From the NCBI GenBank assembly GCA_027056465.1, contig JALUKS010000086.1, positions 1 to 29,499 on the forward strand: a DNA stretch of 29,499 nt, read 5' to 3'. A model generated the notes under the pieces. That model ran no database searches, had not been told where the DNA came from, and saw only the letters and a list, made by a program, of their open reading frames with translations. The stretch is from Sulfurimonas sp. GTDB taxonomy: Bacteria > Campylobacterota > Campylobacteria > Campylobacterales > Sulfurimonadaceae. The position numbers were made by a program, and so were the translations under genes. Positions 24,193-29,499 of the stretch are shown here, one piece after another; position 1 is the first letter of the stretch; each line of letters begins with the position of its first letter.

Positions 24193-24939
24193 ATGTCAGA
24201 AACTACAATCACAATAAAAGCGGGAAATCACCGCATCTACCAATGCCCAAACGAGAAAAAAGTTGCTCTTATAAACAAACTTATCGAAGATAATAAAAAA
24301 CTTGATACTGTAGTTGTATGTTCTTGTGATGTAGCCACTTTAAAAGAATCACTTGATTCTAAAGAGGTAAGAGTAGTTGAGGATAGAGAGCTTGTAAAAG
24401 ATAAAGAGCTAAAGTGCGAGTTCCTTATCTCCTACGATATGCCGATAAAAGCGATAGTCTATATGGCAAGAGCTTCACGTGCAACTGAAAAAGCTGTCAT
24501 GCTTCTTAACGAGAGTGAGCAGAGACTTCTTCACTCTATAGAGACACTTATGGGTCGTGCTATTAAGCAAGAGTCAATTGAAGGTTTTATGTACGAGGTA
24601 GAGGAAAAAGCTCCAGAAGATCCTAAAAAACGCAAGCCACTTACAAAAGCACAGATTACTGAGATAGCGAAAAAACGTCATGAAGATGCAACTGTAGAGA
24701 AACCAAAGAGAGATTTTTCAGATAAGCCTAAACGCGAAGGTGATGACAGATGGGCAAAAAAGAAAAAAGAGCCAAATAAATTTCTAGGAAAAGATGAGAG
24801 TGGCAAAGCGATATTTTCAGGAAAATCTGGAGATAGAAACCATAGACACGATGGAACACCACGAAACAGATTTGATGCACCAAAAGCAGGTGGAAAACGC
24901 ATAAGTATCAAAGCTAGAAAACCTAAGTCCCAAGAGTAG
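24193..24939 (+). CDS. degenerate helicase RecA2-like protein with basic tail
   Basis: No named family is recognised, but residues 5–135 align by eye with the C-terminal RecA domain of the divergent DEAD-box helicase. HRIYQCPNEKKVALINKLI (13–31) matches its AVYHVDKTRKRELLTHLI; the VVVCSCDVATL strand matches VLVFTRTKHGA. FLISYDMP matches VVNFELP, AVMLLNESEQRLLHSIETLMGR (101–122) matches AISLVCVDEDDFLAGIEKLIKK, and IEGF matches IKGF. About 30 residues carrying motif V (ATDIAARGID) are missing, and HRIGRTGR is replaced by MARASRA. There is no RecA1 domain, so ATP-driven unwinding is not expected. Residues 137–248 are Lys/Arg-rich and low complexity. It may be an RNA-binding or helicase-partner protein (inference). 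Confidence 0.8.
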   Translation: MSETTITIKAGNHRIYQCPNEKKVALINKLIEDNKKLDTVVVCSCDVATLKESLDSKEVRVVEDRELVKDKELKCEFLISYDMPIKAIVYMARASRATEKAVMLLNESEQRLLHSIETLMGRAIKQESIEGFMYEVEEKAPEDPKKRKPLTKAQITEIAKKRHEDATVEKPKRDFSDKPKREGDDRWAKKKKEPNKFLGKDESGKAIFSGKSGDRNHRHDGTPRNRFDAPKAGGKRISIKARKPKSQE

Positions 24940-24956
24940 TTTAGTTTAAGCTAAAC
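24939..24956 (+). terminator. weak hairpin after the helicase-like gene
   Basis: GTTTAG (24939–24944) and CTAAAC (24951–24956) pair around a 6-base loop directly at the stop codon. Only a loose CTCTT follows. It lies in the 31-base gap to the convergent chemoreceptor gene. Low-strength candidate. Confidence 0.3.
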
Positions 24957-24970
24957 CATCTCTTACAATA

Positions 24971-26941
24971 TTAGCTCTTAAACTCGTTAAGTTTACTACT
25001 TAAAATTTCACTACTATCTTCAAGCTCTCTTCCTAGCTCTTCAAGTTCTGATGCTAATTTCTTGGTATTTTGTGAAGCTTCTAATGTCTCTTGCATTACA
25101 TCAAAAAGAGATTTTATTTTATAACCTATAAATACTGTTTTTTGTGATGACTCTCTTGATGCTTCAATTGTGCTAAGCGTAGCTTCTTTTGATTTTTCTA
25201 AAATTTCTATCATACTATTTGTTTGGGTACTTAGCGCATCAATATTATCAGTGTTAGCATTCATTTCTCCTGAAATCTCTTGGACATTTTGAACAACAAT
25301 CATAACAGTTGCATCAATTTCACCAATACTTTTTTGTGTTTTTTCTGCAAGTTTTCTTACTTCATCTGCAACAACGGCAAATCCACGACCGTGTTCACCC
25401 GCACGTGCCGCTTCTATGGCTGCATTAAGTGCAAGAAGATTTGTTTGGTCTGCTATATCTTTAATGATATTGAGTATATCTTTTATCTCATTAGTTTGAT
25501 CAGCTAAAGAAGCTATTCTGCTAGACAATTCTTTCTCTTTCTCTGTATCTTCATGTACCATATTATTTACTAACATACTAGCATCTTCTAATGTTACAAG
25601 AACATCGTAACTTTTTGTAACATCTTGAGAAGTTTTACTCGCAAGCTCTTCTGATATATCGAGATCATTTGTCGCTTGAGTTGTTAAAGTATTGGATTTA
25701 TTTACCAACTTAAGTTGATTGTCAGAAATGTCATTAGAAAGGTTTGAATTTTCTAAGATAGAACGACTAAGTTTTGCATTTTGTTCTGCTGTAGTTTTAA
25801 TGTCATTTGTTAGATTCTGAATTACTTGAATAAAGTTATTGATATAAAAACTAACTTCTCCTAACTCATCATGAGATTTTATAGGTAGTCTTTTAGTGAG
25901 ATCACCTTTCCCTTTTGAAAGATCTTTTACAACATTGATAAGATTATGCACTGGAATATTTACAAGTTTTCTAATGCTAAACATTATGATAAGAAGCACA
26001 ATTAAATAGATAATAGACATAGCGATAAGCTGTATCACTGAAGAATCAGTTGCAATATCTAATGCTTTGTTAACAGTACTCAGATTTTTACCAATTAGGA
26101 TAAATCCTTTAATATCTCCCCTAAAATCTTTTATAGGAATGGAACGCACAAAATAATCTTTAGTCACTAAGCCATCTTGAATGTTTTGTATTGATTTGCC
26201 AGCTAACTCTTTTATGAGTCTTTTGTCGACAGTTGCATTTTTTTGTACAACAAGAAGACCTGCTACTCTTTTTGGCTCTCTATTTTTATAGAGAGTTAGA
26301 GTTGACTCTGTATCTTTGGTTGCAAGTATAAGAACAGAAGAATTTATGGCTTTTTTCGCACTTTTTATTAAAGAGTGAAAACCTTGTACAACTTCTATAG
26401 AACCTATATACTTTCCATTTCTAATCATAGGTGCTATACCTCTGATACCAAAAGCACCTCTTCCTGCTTCAATAGCGGCAAGAGGTTTCTCGGTTCTTTT
26501 GACCTCTACGATAGTATGTCTAAATCCACTTAAATTATCGCCATGTTTTTTTGGATGCAAGACTCTTAAAAAGCTATGAATATTTTTATCATGTATTTGC
26601 ATTTTAATACTTTTAAATTTTGAGCCATCTTTGAAAGATTTCAAAATTTCTCTTGCTTTTTTGAGCACCATTGCTCTGTTACCGTCTGCTAAAGCATTAA
26701 GAAGCAGACGATTTTTTGAGAGTATAATGGCATTTGTAATACAAACAGAATATTTCTCTGCTAAGACTTCATGTGTATAATTTTGTATAGATTTGGTCTC
26801 TTCTTTATAAACGTTCTCTTTTACCTTCTGCATACTATTTATAGCAACAAAAATTATTATGCAAATACCTATGACCATAGAAGCTATTAGTGGGGTATAA
26901 ATTTTTGTGCTAATGGAAGTTTTTTTAGTAAATGTTTTCAT
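24971..26941 (-). CDS. methyl-accepting chemotaxis protein with periplasmic Cache-like sensor
   Basis: A 656-residue transmembrane chemoreceptor. TM1 is at about 15–34 and TM2 at about 302–323, enclosing a periplasmic sensor of about 265 residues of the size and pattern of a double Cache domain; it contains FRHTIVEVKRTEKPLAAIEAGRG-type and GIRGIAPM segments. A HAMP domain follows at about 325–380, then a long helical signalling domain whose tip (about 494–520) carries ADQTNLLALNAAIEAARAG, the CheA/CheW-binding hairpin. No C-terminal NWETF-type pentapeptide is present. The ligand cannot be read. It begins one base after the stop of the STAS-like gene, so the pair is translationally coupled. 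Confidence 0.93.
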   Translation of the reverse strand: MKTFTKKTSISTKIYTPLIASMVIGICIIIFVAINSMQKVKENVYKEETKSIQNYTHEVLAEKYSVCITNAIILSKNRLLLNALADGNRAMVLKKAREILKSFKDGSKFKSIKMQIHDKNIHSFLRVLHPKKHGDNLSGFRHTIVEVKRTEKPLAAIEAGRGAFGIRGIAPMIRNGKYIGSIEVVQGFHSLIKSAKKAINSSVLILATKDTESTLTLYKNREPKRVAGLLVVQKNATVDKRLIKELAGKSIQNIQDGLVTKDYFVRSIPIKDFRGDIKGFILIGKNLSTVNKALDIATDSSVIQLIAMSIIYLIVLLIIMFSIRKLVNIPVHNLINVVKDLSKGKGDLTKRLPIKSHDELGEVSFYINNFIQVIQNLTNDIKTTAEQNAKLSRSILENSNLSNDISDNQLKLVNKSNTLTTQATNDLDISEELASKTSQDVTKSYDVLVTLEDASMLVNNMVHEDTEKEKELSSRIASLADQTNEIKDILNIIKDIADQTNLLALNAAIEAARAGEHGRGFAVVADEVRKLAEKTQKSIGEIDATVMIVVQNVQEISGEMNANTDNIDALSTQTNSMIEILEKSKEATLSTIEASRESSQKTVFIGYKIKSLFDVMQETLEASQNTKKLASELEELGRELEDSSEILSSKLNEFKS

Positions 26942-26942
26942 C

Positions 26943-27239
26943 TTATGCTCTAATTAAGTGAAAAGATTCATCAAGTTTGAGATCAATTAGTAGCTCTTGT
27001 AGCTCTTTTTGATGGGCAACAATCGAGATACTTTTATTATCAACATTAATTAGTTTCATAAGGTATCCTATCAGTGCAGATGGAATAACAAATCCATCTA
27101 TAATGTCTATTTTTAGAGTTTGGCATTCACTATTTTCTTTTATGAGAATTTTAATAGTATCTACTTCTGTAAGTCCAGTTATATGTTCATTGATAGATAA
27201 AGTCAATAAATTACCTATGAGATTGTGAGAAATTTTCAT
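26943..27239 (-). CDS. STAS-like small protein
   Basis: This 98-residue soluble protein resembles a STAS domain, the fold of anti-sigma-factor antagonists such as SpoIIAA. It starts with a strand pattern (NLLTLSINEHI), has a central strand LKIDIIDGFVIPSALIGYL (42–60) in the place of the usual D-x-S-x-x-x-D-S-S-G region, then SISIVAHQKEL and a final helix with LLIDLKLDESF. Ser54 lies about where the phosphorylatable Ser of SpoIIAA-type proteins would be, but the consensus is weak. It has an AAGGAT ribosome site and a TACAAT box 26 bases upstream. It immediately precedes the chemoreceptor, so a role in signalling with it is a reasonable guess. Confidence 0.7.
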   Translation of the reverse strand: MKISHNLIGNLLTLSINEHITGLTEVDTIKILIKENSECQTLKIDIIDGFVIPSALIGYLMKLINVDNKSISIVAHQKELQELLIDLKLDESFHLIRA

Positions 27240-27264
27240 GTTAAATCCTTGTTTATGTGAATTT

Positions 27265-27270
27265 ATTGTA
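27265..27270 (-). promoter_or_regulatory. -10 box of the STAS–chemoreceptor operon
   Basis: Minus-strand TACAAT, preceded by TTTGA, 26 bases before the STAS start. It lies in the 50-base gap after lpxB, so the pair probably has its own promoter. Confidence 0.45.
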
Positions 27271-27289
27271 TCAAATACAAACCTAAAGT

Positions 27290-28342
27290 TTACTTATAAT
27301 GAGACTCTACTATCTCTGCAACTCTTTGAGAACTTCCATGTTGTAGATACTTCCTTAACTTCAAAGAGTGCTCTAAAAACAAGCCTCTATCATACTCTTT
27401 ATATCCCTTGAGTAAATTTTCTTTTGTCACCATCTCTTGTATATACTCAGGATGGATAGTAATGCCTTTGAACTTTTTAAACATGATGTTACTTAGACCT
27501 GCATCTTGGATTTTGAGGATTTTTCTTCCTATGAAATAGTCGAGTGGCTTAGCGATAAAAGTAAGAATAAAAGGGACACCAATGATGGCAGCTTCAAGCG
27601 TGGCTGTACCACTACATATAAATGCAAAGTCAGAAGCTAAGAGTGTCTTATGTGCCTCATGAGAGATGCGAATAGTGCTAATATCACCATATAAAGAGTC
27701 TACTTCCTCTTGCGAGAAATGTTTAGGGATGATGAGTGTGGCATTGCACTCTACCTCTTTTATAACTTCTAAGTAGATAGGCATCAGTTTTTTTATCTCA
27801 GCTTTTCTACTGCCTGGCATAAAGGCTATCTCTTTTATCTCATCATTAAGAGAGGTTTTAAACTCTTTTATCTGATCAAGAAGAGGGTGTCCTACATACT
27901 CTATGGGAGCATCATGAGGGTAGTAACTCGGCTCAAATGGAAGGATAGAAGCGAGTTTGTCTATGGTACGAGCAAGAACAGGAATACGCTTTTTCTTCCA
28001 GACCCAAGCCTGAGGGAGGATATAGTAGATAATCTCCTTATCTGGGTATCTCTTTTTTAACTTTTTTGCGAGAGGAAGATTAAATCCTGAGGAGTCAATG
28101 AGAAGAACTTTATCTGCCTCTTGTGCTAGTTCCACCATCTCATCTGCGAGTTTAAAAAAATATCTCAGTTTTTTTAGAGCATCAACTATGCCCATGATGG
28201 CGAGACTCTGAAGGTCTACTATTGGCTTCCCTAAGTTTTTATCAAAGATACCAAGGAGTTCTACTTCACCTTTGAACTCTTTAACAAGAGAAGTGAGGTG
28301 AACATTTGCAGAGTGTTCGAGTGCAGATACTAAAAGTTTCAT
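27290..28342 (-). CDS. lpxB: lipid-A-disaccharide synthase
   Basis: LpxB joins UDP-2,3-diacylglucosamine to lipid X to form the lipid A disaccharide (family GT19) at the inner face of the inner membrane. The 350-residue protein shows SALEHSANVHL at the N-terminus where many homologues have SGE-x-SGD, a form I associate with Campylobacterota. It also has YYILPQAWVWKKKRI at about 105–119, YVGHPLLDQI, FMPGSRKAEIKKLMPIYLE and ICSGTATLEAAIIGVPFILTF, the donor-site region. It starts with AAAGG 10 bases upstream and a TATAAT box at 28374–28379. The gene is divergent from the dihydroorotase-like gene and runs toward the STAS gene without a clear terminator. Confidence 0.94.
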   Translation of the reverse strand: MKLLVSALEHSANVHLTSLVKEFKGEVELLGIFDKNLGKPIVDLQSLAIMGIVDALKKLRYFFKLADEMVELAQEADKVLLIDSSGFNLPLAKKLKKRYPDKEIIYYILPQAWVWKKKRIPVLARTIDKLASILPFEPSYYPHDAPIEYVGHPLLDQIKEFKTSLNDEIKEIAFMPGSRKAEIKKLMPIYLEVIKEVECNATLIIPKHFSQEEVDSLYGDISTIRISHEAHKTLLASDFAFICSGTATLEAAIIGVPFILTFIAKPLDYFIGRKILKIQDAGLSNIMFKKFKGITIHPEYIQEMVTKENLLKGYKEYDRGLFLEHSLKLRKYLQHGSSQRVAEIVESHYK

Positions 28343-28360
28343 AGATTAAGCCTTTGTTTT

Positions 28361-28380
28361 ATATAATGGCACTATTATAT
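28361..28380. promoter_or_regulatory. overlapping divergent promoters between lpxB and the dihydroorotase-like gene
   Basis: ATATAAT (28361–28367) and ATTATAT (28374–28380) are a perfect 7-base inverted repeat separated by 6 bases. The first holds a plus-strand TATAAT (28362–28367) and the second a minus-strand TATAAT (28374–28379). Each would serve the gene on its far side, so the two promoters overlap. Confidence 0.5.
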
Positions 28381-28395
28381 CGAAGGTGGACTAAA

Positions 28396-29499
28396 ATGGT
28401 TATAACAAATGCAGTAGTATGTGATGTAAATGGTGAGCGACGAGTTGATGTCGAGATAGAAAATGGTGTAGTAGTTGCTATAGGAGAGGGGCTTCAAGGG
28501 AGTGAAGTTGTCGATGCAAAAGGTGCTTATCTGCTTCCCTCTTTAGTAGATACAAACATAAGGCTCAAAGATGCAACACTGAATGCTAAAAATATTCAAA
28601 AAGTTGCACAAGAGGCGCTTCATGGGGGAGTAGGGCATATCGTACTTAATGCAGACTCCACACCAAGCATAGATAATGAAATCGTTTTAGAGTTTGCACA
28701 ACATGGTGTTGCCTCTGCTAAAGGTACAAAAATTGATTTGATGCTTAACACACTCAAAGAGGATATGACTCTGAGCAATATCGCAATAATGCTCAAAAAA
28801 GGAGTAGTCGCTCCCTATATGTCCACCATAGCAAAAAACAATATCGCCATAAAGATAGCAGAGTATGTCAAGATGTATGATGTGACACTCTTCTGTAAGG
28901 CAGAGGACAACTCGCTTATGAATGCAGGAGTAATGCTTGATGGTGATGTAAGTGCGAAGCTCGGACTTGCTGGTATTCCTGAACTGAGTGAGGTTCTTCA
29001 TGTCTCTCGTATGATAGAGATAGCGAGGTTTTTTAACATCAAGATACTCTTTAAAGCCATAGCATCACCGCGTTCTGTGGAGCTTATAAGTAAGGCAAAG
29101 CAAGAGGGTGTGAGAGTGAGTTGTGAAGTCTCTATTCATCATCTGATAAATGCAGATAGTGCCTGTGAGGGTTTCAACACTTTAGCAAAACTCAACCCTC
29201 CACTAGCGAGTCAAGAGGATATGTTCAAACTCCAAGAGCAACTTAAAAATGGGGAGATTGATATACTCACAACCTTGCATCAACCTAACTCTCCACTGAA
29301 CAAAGAGGTGGCATTTTTCGATGCCTCTTATGGATGTTCTTCACTTAGTCATGCTCTCCCTCTGTACTACACCAAACTTGTAAAGAGTGGGCTTATAAGT
29401 ATGAGTGAGCTTATAAAACTTACAGTACAAAACAGTGCAAGAAGTATAAAGAAAGAGGCTGGAGTTATAGAAGTGGGAGTAAATGCAGAGTTCGTACTC
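28396..29499 (+). CDS. dihydroorotase-like protein lacking metal ligands, 3' truncated by window
   Basis: An open frame of 368 codons runs off the window end without a stop. It follows the class I dihydroorotase plan: an amidohydrolase start (MVITNAVVCD, then VVDAKGAYLLPSLVD), CKAEDNSL, ASPRSVELI, SCEVSIHHL, LNPPLAS and LTVQNSARSI. The active site is altered. The usual D-x-H-x-H-x-R reads DTNIRLKD (52–59). The later His of the H-x-E-D type motif is Lys168, the His before the SVELI stretch is Lys220, and the D-H-A-P-H region reads LHQPN (294–298). Only the HH of EVSIHHL remains. It is probably a non-catalytic PyrC'-type protein, known in some bacteria as a scaffold for aspartate transcarbamoylase. 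AAGGTGG precedes the ATG. Confidence 0.85.
   Translation, partial: MVITNAVVCDVNGERRVDVEIENGVVVAIGEGLQGSEVVDAKGAYLLPSLVDTNIRLKDATLNAKNIQKVAQEALHGGVGHIVLNADSTPSIDNEIVLEFAQHGVASAKGTKIDLMLNTLKEDMTLSNIAIMLKKGVVAPYMSTIAKNNIAIKIAEYVKMYDVTLFCKAEDNSLMNAGVMLDGDVSAKLGLAGIPELSEVLHVSRMIEIARFFNIKILFKAIASPRSVELISKAKQEGVRVSCEVSIHHLINADSACEGFNTLAKLNPPLASQEDMFKLQEQLKNGEIDILTTLHQPNSPLNKEVAFFDASYGCSSLSHALPLYYTKLVKSGLISMSELIKLTVQNSARSIKKEAGVIEVGVNAEFVL

Noticed and set aside
28687..29001. Minus-strand open frame of 104 codons inside the dihydroorotase-like gene
   Set aside because: The plus-strand frame across it is uninterrupted and matches a known family throughout; the minus-strand product has no recognisable feature.
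1..29499. tRNA, rRNA, CRISPR array, insertion sequence, prophage or attachment site
   Set aside because: No cloverleaf-like sequence with a CCA-type end, no repeat/spacer pattern, no transposase, integrase or phage-like gene could be recognised; gene content and composition look uniform.

Overview
The window is AT-rich chromosomal DNA from a member of the Campylobacterota (former Epsilonproteobacteria), most likely a Sulfurimonas-like, free-living sulfur-oxidising type. Three things point there. The order aroA–ispH–rpsA–small membrane protein–serA is the one I know from Campylobacter. The LpxB and CoaX proteins are the short variants of this phylum. Promoters show a strong TATAAT -10 box and little recognisable -35. 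No rRNA, tRNA, CRISPR array, insertion sequence, phage or plasmid gene is visible. Genes are tightly packed, and no gene-free stretch exceeds about 140 bases.

Layout. 1–4692 (+): end of aroA, ispH, rpsA, an unrecognised membrane-anchored protein, serA, then a strong hairpin terminator. 4827–10242 (-): a tripartite RND efflux operon in the order tolC-like, short periplasmic adaptor, and an inner-membrane permease encoded as two separate half-proteins. 10332–13212 (+): an unknown small protein, coaX and an exported DUF255/thioredoxin-fold protein, coupled by ATGA overlaps. 13283–15480 (+): short-form hisG, a methyltransferase and an outer-membrane barrel protein. 15497–17903 (-): plsC-like acyltransferase, pdxJ and pdxA (vitamin B6). 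17957–20979 (-): a cytoplasmic DUF255 protein, polyphosphate kinase 2 and a 36-residue lipoprotein missing from long-ORF lists. 21079–22809 (+): dsbD. 22839–24101 (-) and 24193–24939 (+): an RhlE-type DEAD-box helicase divergent from a protein that looks like a helicase RecA2 domain stripped of its motifs. 24971–27239 (-): a STAS-like protein and a chemoreceptor. 27290–28342 (-): lpxB. 28396–end (+): a dihydroorotase-like protein without its metal ligands, cut by the window edge.

Most of the window is housekeeping: isoprenoid, serine, histidine, coenzyme A, pyridoxal phosphate, lipid A and pyrimidine metabolism. A second theme is envelope and redox work: RND efflux, DsbD, exported and cytosolic DUF255, an outer-membrane barrel and a lipoprotein. 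The most unusual items are the motif-less helicase-like protein beside the real helicase, the split RND permease with a TAATG junction, the catalytically dead dihydroorotase homologue, and the STAS-like/chemoreceptor pair. All functional calls come from reading the sequence and from memory of families; no database search was run.
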